Source: an uncultured Clostridia bacterium
Lineage (GTDB): Bacteria > Bacillota > Clostridia > TANB77 > CAG-508
Length of the DNA stretch: 56,280 nt
Assembly (NCBI GenBank): GCA_934168355.1
Contig: CAKPNI010000009.1
Coordinates: 1-56,280 of the forward strand
Direction of reading: 5' to 3'
Numbering within the stretch: position 1 is the first letter of the stretch; every line of letters begins with the position of its first letter. The notes under the pieces were generated by a model. It searched no databases, was not told the DNA's origin, and worked only from the letters and a program-made list of their open reading frames with translations. The position numbers and the translations under genes were made by a program. This document shows, in pieces, positions 35,001 through 43,432 of this stretch.

Positions 35001-36485
35001 TTCATCTACCCAAACAGTTCCTTCAATTCCACTTACTATTTTCTTATTGTATGCAGTAACTTCATATACTCCACCATTTGGTTTATATGAGTTCATTGCT
35101 TGTGAGCCAATATAAGCCCAATCTCCAGATAGCGAGCCTGAACCTTCAGCTGATTGATGATATCCAGATTGTTTTGTTATATCATATCCTTCTGGTGCTT
35201 TTGTTTCATATATATAATATGTTCCTTGTTTAAGTTTTGTTATGTTTGTTGAATCTGCATATTCCCATGCATTTGTTCCATATGTTTTATCTCCATTAGC
35301 ATCTCCTGATACCCATCCTTTTGTACCATTTTTTAGTACACCATAAATTTTGAATTTTGCACCTGATAGGCTCATGCTATTTGTTGCATCTTTCTTAACT
35401 ATTTTTAAGTTTACAAACGATTTTCTTGTTAATGTCCATGAAATTTCGGCATTTACAGTATTAGGAGTTTTTCCATAGAAGTAAGCTCCAACTTGTTGTA
35501 ATCTGTTTCCTGTACATACAACAGTTCTTGAACTATAGTATGTAAATGTATTTTGTTTTATTTTTACTTCATAATTTCCATCTCCGACTAACTTAGATGT
35601 CTCTACTGCCAAATAGAAGTTTCTTTCATTTAATGTAAATGCTCCTGATGTAGCTTCATTAAAGTCATTCTTCCAATCTCCTGATGATGTAGAACCTGAT
35701 GTTGACCAATAAATTTGATCTCTATTTCCATTTGTCCATGTCGCATTACTTGCAGTAACACTTTCTATTCCTTCTCCACCAAATTTCATTTTAAATGGCC
35801 CCATTATAGTGTATGATTTACCATTTATAGATACTTCGCTTCCTGTTTCTTGTATATTGCTAGTATCTTGTTTTACTAACTTTCTAAAATTACTATATTT
35901 AGCTATTTTATCAGCTGGTGCTGGATTTTTTACATTTGGATGTTTAGAATTTGGAGTCCATTTTATTTGATTTCCAATAGCACTTTCATTTACAACTATA
36001 CCAGCTTGTATAATGTCATATAATGTATGTTGAACATAATATGCATTCTCTTTTTGTGATACTTCTGCAGCAAATTTACCAACAAGAGAACTTTCATCAG
36101 CATAAGTTGTTTTAGAAGTTCCTGCTCCATCATTTATAACTGATTTTAATATCAAACATCCACGATCATTATCAAACCATATATCAAATACTGAGTGAAT
36201 CTTGTTATTTAGTCCTTGTTTTTCAGGACTTTCTTTATGCCAAAAACATGCTAGCTGCCCACGTTGATACATAGTTCCCCATACAGTGGTCGTGTCATTT
36301 AGATCATCATATAGCTTTTTTCCAAGTAAATCATTAATAGGCCAATAATAAAATTCATCATCAGTCATAAAATATACCCCTTGATATTCATGCCATGCGT
36401 ATACACCTTTGATCAACAATGCAATTATCACAAGTGCTAAAATATAGATTATAAAACTCATCGTTACTTTTTTATTTAATTTCAT
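32076..36485 (-). CDS. Giant surface protein with SpaA/SdrD-type domains
   Basis: This protein of about 1,469 residues has an N-terminal hydrophobic segment (about 7-30), a unique ligand-like region, and collagen-adhesin-like beta-sandwich domains. A SpaA-type domain holds VNLKIVKKDATNSMSLSGAK and YIYETKAPEGYDI. Two SdrD-type units hold GIEGTVWVDEPDTKQNATDN with DASGKYKF, and SGTVFEDTKTAESENNNTSL with EFVGVVPGYYYVRFTYGDG. The C-terminus is a sorting-like signal: PPTGSDKN, a hydrophobic helix and the basic tail KKKVLKK, so PPTGS may stand in for LPXTG. ATG 36485 follows GGGGGTG at some distance. It lies directly after the stop of the 1,624-residue gene and is probably cotranscribed. It is likely an adhesin or pilin-like component. 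Confidence 0.85.
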   Translation of the reverse strand: MKLNKKVTMSFIIYILALVIIALLIKGVYAWHEYQGVYFMTDDEFYYWPINDLLGKKLYDDLNDTTTVWGTMYQRGQLACFWHKESPEKQGLNNKIHSVFDIWFDNDRGCLILKSVINDGAGTSKTTYADESSLVGKFAAEVSQKENAYYVQHTLYDIIQAGIVVNESAIGNQIKWTPNSKHPNVKNPAPADKIAKYSNFRKLVKQDTSNIQETGSEVSINGKSYTIMGPFKMKFGGEGIESVTASNATWTNGNRDQIYWSTSGSTSSGDWKNDFNEATSGAFTLNERNFYLAVETSKLVGDGNYEVKIKQNTFTYYSSRTVVCTGNRLQQVGAYFYGKTPNTVNAEISWTLTRKSFVNLKIVKKDATNSMSLSGAKFKIYGVLKNGTKGWVSGDANGDKTYGTNAWEYADSTNITKLKQGTYYIYETKAPEGYDITKQSGYHQSAEGSGSLSGDWAYIGSQAMNSYKPNGGVYEVTAYNKKIVSGIEGTVWVDEPDTKQNATDNVYKESTNDFLKEGITVNLYDGNNTLLATTTTDASGKYKFTTKNAQSYTNADKNIYYWDLTSAYVEFVYNNKTTYNEDGTVKDHGYVTVDPFVGTDAKVNSKAQEFTITTEKLNDNNLTGTEGANPGKAVTKRGATQLENSALVSKNKEIINKINNGTASETDLKDIPLACYYDNSNYKVSNINLGLLEQYDPDYSVDENLAYVKVRMKGYTYTYKYGDAPATTSTNVPTINEQNSAKTFTGKIYPTDIAYNVANETDELQVYVVYSIDVKNLETMNVDNIYSERKLYLDSLVNTYDTNRYELCNNENNSDKADFALWSNDGNGKARYDLSNENSVYKNGMNQQETTRSYIQFKIKQDALKKILEKGLNAEDIENAPSVATTSGYHEFLRTDNAWTHNNDVRAFNGAKGTSEYPTVNGNQKKYYVHKTINKSRSSADLYLKLSLGDPRKVSGTVFEDTKTAESENNNTSLGNGILDEGEANRAQDVTVELLDADRTTVTKLYKENDGRIVYNPDGSLPDAKVTTQVGGTYEFVGVVPGYYYVRFTYGDGTQKMMPAGSAIKSNDYKSTIINTEENGAGSTIKNAMEAKAEELNAVRETIPTNQTEAQKKLVEWYKYLNSNNYSAAVDDLAQRQLIEKYQYKDNGKVYDESGNEVTNYPTNISAYTPMAGISIENDVNTSTDDGDSHKSNYDRFNFGIIEQPKTEISLDKKITNIKFTTQTGTTLVSANPTDKSAEYITALDKITGGSKYAKMEMDQNMIYGSELATTYEIVVSNESNKDYIEDEGSDEFGKYYYYGEISSTAKLKKVTVQEIVDQLDKKYNFDSKQESSTAEVKYSDGGTEQTSIAISKYNPDGTTETSNSIRMTGWKSFETGSTETMSYTVTSLLSADTDTAYENKARITTITIDKLSTLKSDFSWERAQDSTTLTITPPTGSDKNLTYWIAGTVGLIVIAGGIIFLKKKVLKK

Positions 36486-36503
36486 TCTCAATTTCACCCC
36501 CAT

Positions 36504-39500
36504 CTATATTTTCCTACTAAGATATTTTTTATTAACCAAATATGCAAGTCCTGCTAAAACAATTAGTGTAAATATTGTTGTTGCAATATAATTAACTAAT
36601 GCTCCTGTGCTTACACTTATGATTACATTTGCTGAACCTTGGTCGTTGGTTTTATCTTTTATTCCTAGTTCATTTGAACTTTCTGTTATTTCTGCTTTAT
36701 TGTTTACTAAACCTGTATTTGTATTTGACATTGTCTTTGTTAATACTAAAGTAAGTTCTTTTGTTTCTCCTGGTTCAATTTTTGTGTTTGCTAAACTTGT
36801 ATTGTACAAATTATTACCAGACATATACCAGTCTGAATTCATACTTGAGTTAAAGTTTAATGTTGCTGGCATATAATCAACTATGTTTCTTGCATATCCT
36901 GCAACCTCTCCAACATTTGTTACTGCTATTTTGTACTCAATAACTACAAGTGATCCTTCTAAGTTTTTAGCTTTTATTTCTGCTTTTGCTAATGTTGTAT
37001 TATCTTTTTGCTCATAAGTCTGTGTTTTTGAATTATTTGTAACTGTTATCTTACTTACATATTTTTTAATGCTTAAATCAAATGTACTTCTTGTAATTAA
37101 TCCTATATCTATGTTAGATATATTATCATCTAATGTTATTGTATCAGTTGCTCCCGCTGTAATAGTATTTCCCCCAATATTTATTTCTCTTTCTATTGCA
37201 TCTGAATTTTCTGTACTATTTGCATCTGTTGCCTGATAGATAGTTGTTGTGTATATATTGTTATCATATTTGAAAACAACTATATATTTTCCTTTTGCTA
37301 GTTCTAATTTGTAAGTTCCATCAGTTCCTGTTTTTGTAGTTGCTACAACTTCTCCATTTTCAGAATTTATAGCACTTACCTCAATATCTGATTTTGTTTC
37401 TTCACTAGTTGCTCTTCTACCATCTTTATTACCATCTAACCACGCTACTCCTGATATTGTATATGGCACTGTTTCATCAGGTGTGTTATTTGGACTATCC
37501 GGATTGCTTGGATCATCTGGATCTACATCTGGAGTAGGATTTATATTAGGAGTATCATCTGTTTTGTTTACATTTATTGTTAAACTATCTTCTTTTGATC
37601 TTCTAACTTCTTCTCCAGTTACCCTCATTTTATTTGTTATTGAATCTACATTTAATGTATCTACAATTCCCTCAATTTCAACTGTTAATGTTTCTCCTGC
37701 TTTAATTGCTTGCTCAGCTTCGTTCATATCATTGTAATATATATCGTTTAATACATCCTTTTGACTTGAAGTTGTTTTTATTTTAGCTGATTTTATATCT
37801 ATCTTCTTGTCTACATTATATTCAAATTCATAACTTGAATCTTCGCTACTATTATTTGTTATTGTTGTTACAAATCTTACTAAATCTCCATTATTTAATT
37901 TAGCTGTTGATGTATCAATATTACTTCCATCTTCTTTTTGGCATTTTTGTGAAATTGTTACATCTATTCCCACTTTCTTTACATTTCTTGTTAATTTATT
38001 TGAAAGATAACTGTTATCATTTTTTGTTGTAGCTTCAACTAACATCCATACATCTAAATTATCTTTTCCATTAAGTTCTTCATCTGTATATGGGTTAAGG
38101 TCTATTTCTATTGTTTCATTTTCATTTATTGTAGATATTTTAAAATTAACTATTTTATTTCCTTCTTTATCTACAGTTGAATTTTCATATTTAACTCTAT
38201 CTTTTAATTCATCTGAAACACTAATATCTTCCCCTAAATCCTTACATAATGCTACCTTTAAATCAACATCTTTTAAAACTTCATTTTTAAGATTTTTTAT
38301 TTCAAGAACTGCTTTTACTGTTCCTCCACTAACTAATGTTAATTCATTTGAGTTAACATTTTCTATAGTAACTTGTAGCTCTGCATCTTCAATGTTATTT
38401 TTTATTGTTTGAATAGATTCATTTAGTGTATTATCTTTTGAAACTACTGATATTGTACCATATGTTTCTGTTCCATCGATTTTTTCATCTTCTAATTGAT
38501 ATGTTGTTGCTTCATATTCATAAGTATAACTTTCGCCATTTTTTAGACTCTCTATTGTTCCTAAGTTTATTTCGTTTGACTCTGTTTGTTTATAGTAGTG
38601 TTCTTTTGTTTTTGTATCAAAATATGGGTTTGTATATTCTTCTTCAACATTATCCCACACATTTCCATTTTTTTGATTTGCCTTTACAGTAACATTTTCA
38701 TAATCTTTACCTGTATTATTTGTTATTGTTACATTATATCTAATTGTTTGACCTTCATATATTTTGTCATTATCTGATAAGCTATTGTTTCCAACAAAAG
38801 CACTTATTTTTGTTGTTAGTCCTTTTTCAGTTTCTTGAGTTACAGGTTTTTCTGTTGAATTTGAAGCCATACTAGCTTTAGTTGATAATACTATGCTAGA
38901 TGAATTTGTTTCTGTCTTTCCTTGATATTCTGAACTTACAGTAGATGAGAATGTTCCCTTTTTGTTATATTTTAAGATTTCTGGTATTTCAACAGGTATA
39001 TTAAATTTTATTACCTCTTCTTTGTCCATTTCATCTATAACAATTTTATATGATACTGCGTCTTCTTTATATTCTCCCCAACTTTCATCACTTGCTTGTG
39101 CATCTGTTTTGTTAGAATAATATATTTTTGCTTTTTCATTATTTGTTTCTATGTTTCTTAATTTTGCAACATAACTTTCATTATCTTGGCTAGCTGGTAT
39201 TTTTCCTATTAATGTAACATTTGATATGTTTTCGCCATAATTGTTTACCAATGCTGTATTTAAAGTTACATCTTTTTTAGATGAATTTGTGTCTAATTCT
39301 CCATAAGCTGTTTCTTTATCTACTGTTACTAATGTATCTCCGTTACTATTATAATTTACTATTTGGTTATATATCATTACACCATATTGTGATTCAAATC
39401 CTATATCTGCTTTAGCTGTTTTTGTTTGATTTTTATTTTCGTTTGTATATATCATTTCTATTTGACTTGTTTTGCTTGGTGTTAATTTATTTGTAGAAAT

Positions 39501-41378
39501 ATCTAATTTTAGACGTATTTTTGTTCCTCCAGCAGCATCATATTTTTCTTGTTCACCTTTAAATTGGATACTTACCTCATTTTCACCATTTTGATTTTTT
39601 TCTGATTTTGTACTTATAACTTCAAGTCCATTTTTATATAGAACTGCATATTGAGCTGTTTTAACTGTAATTTCTTTTGGTAGTTTTACAGTTACTTTTG
39701 GATTTTTGTATAGGTCTTTGCTTTCATCATTAGATTGTAATGTTCCATCTATAGTAATTGTTTGTTTATCTGCTACTGTAGATATTTTTGTTACATCTAA
39801 GCTTACTATTGCTTCTGTTTCTGTTTCTTTTAAACCTATTATTTTTTCAGATACTTTTTTGTTTATTGTTGTTGTTTCTTTTATTCCTGTTAATTTTGCA
39901 ATATCTTCTTTTCCATATCCAGCATCTTTTATTGTTTTTGTATTTTCTATATTTAATGAACCTATATTTTGTGGCTCACTTGTTTCTAATTTTATTTCTT
40001 TTTCTTCTTCTGGATATGTTATAACTATCTTTCCTTCTTCATTTGCTTCTGTATCTTTGTTTATATTTGCTATTACTATGTCATTACTATTTTTTATTGT
40101 TATATTTCCATTTTCTCCGAAGATTTTTAGGAATTCATCTTTTTTTATTCTTGTTTCTTTATATAAAATATTGGCATCTTTTTCTGTATCATTTTCTAAA
40201 TATTTTGCTTTTTTTTGTATTATTTCTATTTTGTCTCCTGATTCTATATAATCAACATTTACTTTATTTGTTTCTATATAATCTCTCTCTTCTTTTGTAT
40301 AGATCTTTCCTTTATAGATTTCATTTTCATTACTTTCTATCGTATTTGTTATTATTCCATCTATTTCTTCTTCAATATGAACATTTTGTGTTTGTGTTAT
40401 TTCTTTTTCATCATATAATTTTATTTTGCTATTTACATTTATCTCTTCATTAGCAATATTTGTATCTTTGTTTAATATATATGTTACAACAAATGAATCT
40501 TGGGCATCTTTTTCCCAACTAATATTTTCTTGATTTTCGTTTGCAATTTTTATTGTTAATGATTTGTTTTCTCTATTATATTCGTAGTTTGCATCACTAA
40601 ATTCAAGATTGTTATTTGTTGCTCCAGTGCTTCTTGATGTTACCTTTACATCTTCAACTTTTTCTGGAACACTTAATGTTATTTCAGTATTTTTTATAGG
40701 ATAATTATTATTTGTTACTTTACTGTTTACTAACATTTGTACTAATCTTTTATTTTCTCCATTTACATCATATACTGAATTTGTTAGTAACTTTGTTTCA
40801 AGCTCAGCATTTGAATTTTCACTTGAATTCCATTTTACTTCTACTTCGTCTGTTCCTTTAATTTCTATGTATTTTTCTTTTTCTACATTTTTGCTATTTA
40901 TATATTGTCCACTTAGTTCAACTTTTGTTTTTGCATCTAATAAATTTTCTTGAATGTTGCTATCTTTTCTTGCTTCTATAGCTAATTTTATTTTAGCTGT
41001 ACTTCCAGCATTTATTTGATTTAGTTTTACAACATTTCCATTTATTTCTGCAATTTCTGGACTTAAGATGTCTGATTTAATGTTGAAATTGTTATCTGAT
41101 ATAGTTATTTCACCATTAAAATATCCTTCATTTTTTACAGACACTTCTACATATAGATATTCTTCCTTATCTATATTGTCTTCCACTTTTTCAATTTTAT
41201 CTCCATTTTCATTTTGGAAATACGCCTTAAATTCTACATTTGCATGATTTGTCTTTACTTCGTCTATTGCATAGCTTACTGCTGTTTTTCCAACTAAAGC
41301 AAAGTCTGAAATTGTCATTGCAAATATAACTAAAATTGCACAAATTTTGTTTATTAAATTTGTCTTAGTCATGTTCAT
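36504..41378 (-). CDS. Giant cell-surface protein with DUF11-like and SdrD-like domains
   Basis: This 1,624-residue protein has a signal-like N-terminus (about 9-37), many immunoglobulin-like beta-rich units of the DUF11 or CARDB kind (VTITNNTGKDYENVTVKANQ and similar), a Pro/Asp-rich linker (NPTPDVDPDDPSNPD), one SdrD-type unit (TISGVAWLDGNKDGRRATSE) and a last DUF11 unit (NVGEVAGYARNIVDYMPATL). It ends with a C-terminal membrane helix and a basic tail (VNKKYLSRKI). No LPXTG motif is visible, so it may simply be membrane anchored. The first ATG is well placed after GGGAGGA. A consensus promoter is at 41419-41447. No CGG codon occurs in frame. It is likely a structural surface protein expressed together with the gene downstream. 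Confidence 0.85.
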   Translation of the reverse strand: MNMTKTNLINKICAILVIFAMTISDFALVGKTAVSYAIDEVKTNHANVEFKAYFQNENGDKIEKVEDNIDKEEYLYVEVSVKNEGYFNGEITISDNNFNIKSDILSPEIAEINGNVVKLNQINAGSTAKIKLAIEARKDSNIQENLLDAKTKVELSGQYINSKNVEKEKYIEIKGTDEVEVKWNSSENSNAELETKLLTNSVYDVNGENKRLVQMLVNSKVTNNNYPIKNTEITLSVPEKVEDVKVTSRSTGATNNNLEFSDANYEYNRENKSLTIKIANENQENISWEKDAQDSFVVTYILNKDTNIANEEINVNSKIKLYDEKEITQTQNVHIEEEIDGIITNTIESNENEIYKGKIYTKEERDYIETNKVNVDYIESGDKIEIIQKKAKYLENDTEKDANILYKETRIKKDEFLKIFGENGNITIKNSNDIVIANINKDTEANEEGKIVITYPEEEKEIKLETSEPQNIGSLNIENTKTIKDAGYGKEDIAKLTGIKETTTINKKVSEKIIGLKETETEAIVSLDVTKISTVADKQTITIDGTLQSNDESKDLYKNPKVTVKLPKEITVKTAQYAVLYKNGLEVISTKSEKNQNGENEVSIQFKGEQEKYDAAGGTKIRLKLDISTNKLTPSKTSQIEMIYTNENKNQTKTAKADIGFESQYGVMIYNQIVNYNSNGDTLVTVDKETAYGELDTNSSKKDVTLNTALVNNYGENISNVTLIGKIPASQDNESYVAKLRNIETNNEKAKIYYSNKTDAQASDESWGEYKEDAVSYKIVIDEMDKEEVIKFNIPVEIPEILKYNKKGTFSSTVSSEYQGKTETNSSSIVLSTKASMASNSTEKPVTQETEKGLTTKISAFVGNNSLSDNDKIYEGQTIRYNVTITNNTGKDYENVTVKANQKNGNVWDNVEEEYTNPYFDTKTKEHYYKQTESNEINLGTIESLKNGESYTYEYEATTYQLEDEKIDGTETYGTISVVSKDNTLNESIQTIKNNIEDAELQVTIENVNSNELTLVSGGTVKAVLEIKNLKNEVLKDVDLKVALCKDLGEDISVSDELKDRVKYENSTVDKEGNKIVNFKISTINENETIEIDLNPYTDEELNGKDNLDVWMLVEATTKNDNSYLSNKLTRNVKKVGIDVTISQKCQKEDGSNIDTSTAKLNNGDLVRFVTTITNNSSEDSSYEFEYNVDKKIDIKSAKIKTTSSQKDVLNDIYYNDMNEAEQAIKAGETLTVEIEGIVDTLNVDSITNKMRVTGEEVRRSKEDSLTINVNKTDDTPNINPTPDVDPDDPSNPDSPNNTPDETVPYTISGVAWLDGNKDGRRATSEETKSDIEVSAINSENGEVVATTKTGTDGTYKLELAKGKYIVVFKYDNNIYTTTIYQATDANSTENSDAIEREINIGGNTITAGATDTITLDDNISNIDIGLITRSTFDLSIKKYVSKITVTNNSKTQTYEQKDNTTLAKAEIKAKNLEGSLVVIEYKIAVTNVGEVAGYARNIVDYMPATLNFNSSMNSDWYMSGNNLYNTSLANTKIEPGETKELTLVLTKTMSNTNTGLVNNKAEITESSNELGIKDKTNDQGSANVIISVSTGALVNYIATTIFTLIVLAGLAYLVNKKYLSRKI

Positions 41379-41733
41379 ATTAATTCCTCCCTTTTTTCGT
41401 ACACTTTATACTTAATTTATTATATATAAGTGTTTTTTCCAAGTCAATATTACTATTTTCAGATTTTCCTTTAAAGACAATAATTTGTCGTTTTTGTCTT
41501 TACGGAAGCTTTTTCATAGATTTTTTTAACTTGTTATATTAAATTTTCTTTACATTTATGTTACAGTTTTTTTACAAATAGTAAAAAAGCGCACCACTCT
41601 TAATATTATAAAGCTTTTCCGTCATTTTTGCAATAGATTTTTTACATTTTTTGTAACTTTTTATGTCATTTTGTTGTAATATTAACACATATTTTTCATG
41701 CTCATATAATATAATTATAAAGAGGTGAAATTT
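41379..41733. other. Divergent control region between surface proteins and a small-protein operon
   Basis: This 355-base gap holds a leftward consensus promoter (41419-41447), a hairpin (arms 41466-41478 and 41496-41507) just upstream of that promoter, and a second AT-rich area with TATAAT-like boxes near 41705 for the rightward operon. I see no coding frame and no riboswitch I can name. Confidence 0.55.
41419..41447 (-). promoter_or_regulatory. Promoter of the surface-protein operon
   Basis: On the minus strand TTGACT (41447-41442), 17 bases and TATAAT (41424-41419) form a strong housekeeping promoter about 40 bases before the start at 41378. Confidence 0.8.
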
Positions 41734-41895
41734 ATGAATAATGTTGATATTTCTTATTTAATGGGTATGTTAAATAAAATGGATAAAAATCAATTATCAA
41801 ATGGTCTTAATCAGTTAAATCAAATTCTAAGTCCAGAAGAAAAACAAAGGATAATTCAAGCCTTAAATCAAAAGGGTAATCAAAATAGAACTTAA
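41734..41895 (+). CDS. Small hypothetical protein, 53 residues
   Basis: AGAGGTG lies six bases before ATG 41734. The product reads MNNVDISYLMGMLNKMDKNQ, then a Gln/Asn-rich helix with LSPEEKQRIIQAL. It is soluble and helical. It is the first of three tightly packed plus-strand genes; the next start is 14 bases beyond its stop. I do not recognise the family, but this operon shape (short helical protein, N/S-rich protein, protein with hydrophobic end) recalls uncharacterised sporulation-linked operons of clostridia; this is inference. Confidence 0.65.
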   Translation: MNNVDISYLMGMLNKMDKNQLSNGLNQLNQILSPEEKQRIIQALNQKGNQNRT

Positions 41896-41909
41896 AGGAG
41901 ATGAATTTT

Positions 41910-42368
41910 ATGGCAGAAGATAATATTTCAAATATTCTTAATAACTTTAAAAACATGCTTAATAATAATTCAAATAACTCAAATTCTCCAAATGTTTCTG
42001 ACAAAAAAAAAGATGAAAACAATCTTAATATAACTCCTGAAATGATTGGAAATTTGGCAAGCATGCTTAATTCAAATACTCAAAATAATTCTTCTGCTAG
42101 TTCGATCTCATCTGATGACGAGGATAACTCACAGGCACATGAGGAAAATGGTTCTTCTTTTAGCAATATTGATTTCGAGACAATTTTAAAACTTAAATCT
42201 ATTATGGAAACTCTAAATCAAAAAGATGACCCTAGAAGTAATTTGCTATATTCTTTAAAACCATATTTAAGAGAAAGTAAACAAAAAAAATTAGACCAAT
42301 ATGTTAATTTATTTAAAATAACTAGACTTTCTAATTTTTTTAAAAATGAAAAAGGAGCTGGGAACTAA
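41910..42368 (+). CDS. Hypothetical Asn/Ser-rich protein, 152 residues
   Basis: ATG 41910 is nine bases from GGAG; ATG 41901 overlaps that site. A helical start (NISNILNNFKNMLNNNSNNS) is followed by an Asn/Ser/Asp-rich linker and a C-terminal helical block (FETILKLKSIMETLNQKDDPR, then LLYSLKPYLRESKQKKLDQY). The latter has the look of a conserved interaction module. The family is not recognised. Its stop overlaps the start of the next gene by one base (TAATG), so the genes are translationally coupled. Confidence 0.7.
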   Translation: MAEDNISNILNNFKNMLNNNSNNSNSPNVSDKKKDENNLNITPEMIGNLASMLNSNTQNNSSASSISSDDEDNSQAHEENGSSFSNIDFETILKLKSIMETLNQKDDPRSNLLYSLKPYLRESKQKKLDQYVNLFKITRLSNFFKNEKGAGN

Positions 42369-42727
42369 TGCCTATTTTTCGCTATCCTTTTTTTTATAAT
42401 AATTATTATGGAAATTACTATAATAGACCTTATCCAAGGCCCATAAATCATCAATTAAATTCTACGGATAACGGTAAATTTGAGCAACCTTTACATAATA
42501 AAAATGATAATTCTTCCGAAACTCAAAAAGCGCCTAATACTGTTTCGGATAAAAAAAATAATTCAAAAAGTGATGTGGATTCTAACTCTAATTACTTTTT
42601 TGAATTATTTGGTTTGAAACTTTATTTTGATGATGTTCTTTTGATTTGCTTGATTTTCTTTTTGTATCAAGAGGGAGTTAAGGATGATGAGCTTTTTATT
42701 AGCTTGATATTGTTACTTTTGAGCTAA
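42368..42727 (+). CDS. Hypothetical protein with C-terminal hydrophobic segment, 119 residues
   Basis: A Tyr/Pro/Asn-rich N-terminus (PIFRYPFFYNNYYGNYYNRP) and a polar linker lead to a short C-terminal hydrophobic region (DDVLLICLIFFLYQ, GVKDDELFISLILLLLS), which probably sits in or at a membrane. Small proteins ending in a similar EGVKDxxLFI block are frequent in spore-forming clostridia, but I cannot assign a named family. It is the last gene of the three-gene operon and is followed by a palindromic repeat that may end the transcript. Confidence 0.68.
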   Translation: MPIFRYPFFYNNYYGNYYNRPYPRPINHQLNSTDNGKFEQPLHNKNDNSSETQKAPNTVSDKKNNSKSDVDSNSNYFFELFGLKLYFDDVLLICLIFFLYQEGVKDDELFISLILLLLS

Positions 42728-42740
42728 ATAGTAAATATGT

Positions 42741-42804
42741 TCGTTTGGGACCGGTTCTTTTGTGAACATTTTTTGCTCGTAAAAGAACCGGTCCCAAATG
42801 AGCA
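42741..42804. repeat. GGGACCGGTTCTTTT palindromic repeat
   Basis: TTTGGGACCGGTTCTTTTGT (42744-42763) pairs with AAAAGAACCGGTCCCAAATG (42781-42800) around an 18-base loop. It lies between convergent genes. Confidence 0.8.
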
Positions 42805-42808
42805 AAAT

Positions 42809-43420
42809 TTATTCAATCACAACTTTGTCATCAACAATATAAACATAAGCCTGCCTATGAAGAGGTTCTTCATCCCTATCAATTTCTCTAACAATGTTAG
42901 CAATACGAAGCTGAACAGTATCCAACTTTCCTGCCGCAATAATTGCTTTAGTATTACCTTTGGCCCCTGCATGAGCCAATCCCCTAAGTGTTCCTAAAAC
43001 AACTATGTTATCAGCTGCAACAACTTCTGCGCCTGAATTTACATCTCCAATTATTACAATACTTCCATCTTCTTCTATTTTTTGTCCAGACCTTAAAGAA
43101 CCTCTGTGGAATTTTGTTTCAGATACAGATACTTCTTGTATAAATGTTTTTTTGATATTATGAAGTCCAAGTTCTTTTGGCATATCAAAATCGACTTCTA
43201 CATCAAGTTTTTCATTTATAATTTTCTCAATTTCATCCATTTCTTTATTTTTTAAGACTTTCCCTGTTATCATTATAGGTGTCTTTTCTTCTTTGTATAT
43301 CTTTTGTAATTGAACAACTTTTTTTCTTATTTGTGGTATTATATCTTCTATTTTAGCCTCTGGGTGTATTTTCAAAACCACCAAATTGTTCTTTTGACTT
43401 ACATTTATGCAATTTCTCAT
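42809..43420 (-). CDS. minC: Septum-site determining protein MinC
   Basis: MinC blocks FtsZ assembly away from mid-cell. The N-terminal domain (about 1-100) is followed by the beta-helical C-terminal domain: SGQKIEEDGSIVIIGDVNSGAEVVAADNIVVLGTLRGLAHAGAKGN and IIAAGKLDTVQLRIAN. The protein is 203 residues, usual for Firmicutes. AAAGGAG precedes the start. It is the last gene of the mre cluster, 12 bases after PBP2. No minD follows inside the window because a convergent gene comes next, so minC is separated from minD. Confidence 0.93.
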   Translation of the reverse strand: MRNCINVSQKNNLVVLKIHPEAKIEDIIPQIRKKVVQLQKIYKEEKTPIMITGKVLKNKEMDEIEKIINEKLDVEVDFDMPKELGLHNIKKTFIQEVSVSETKFHRGSLRSGQKIEEDGSIVIIGDVNSGAEVVAADNIVVLGTLRGLAHAGAKGNTKAIIAAGKLDTVQLRIANIVREIDRDEEPLHRQAYVYIVDDKVVIE

Positions 43421-43432
43421 GATTATCTCCTT

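Noticed and set aside
41466..41507. Riboswitch in the leader of the giant surface-protein gene
   Set aside because: The hairpin lies upstream of the consensus promoter, so it is not in the main transcript, and it matches no riboswitch core I know.
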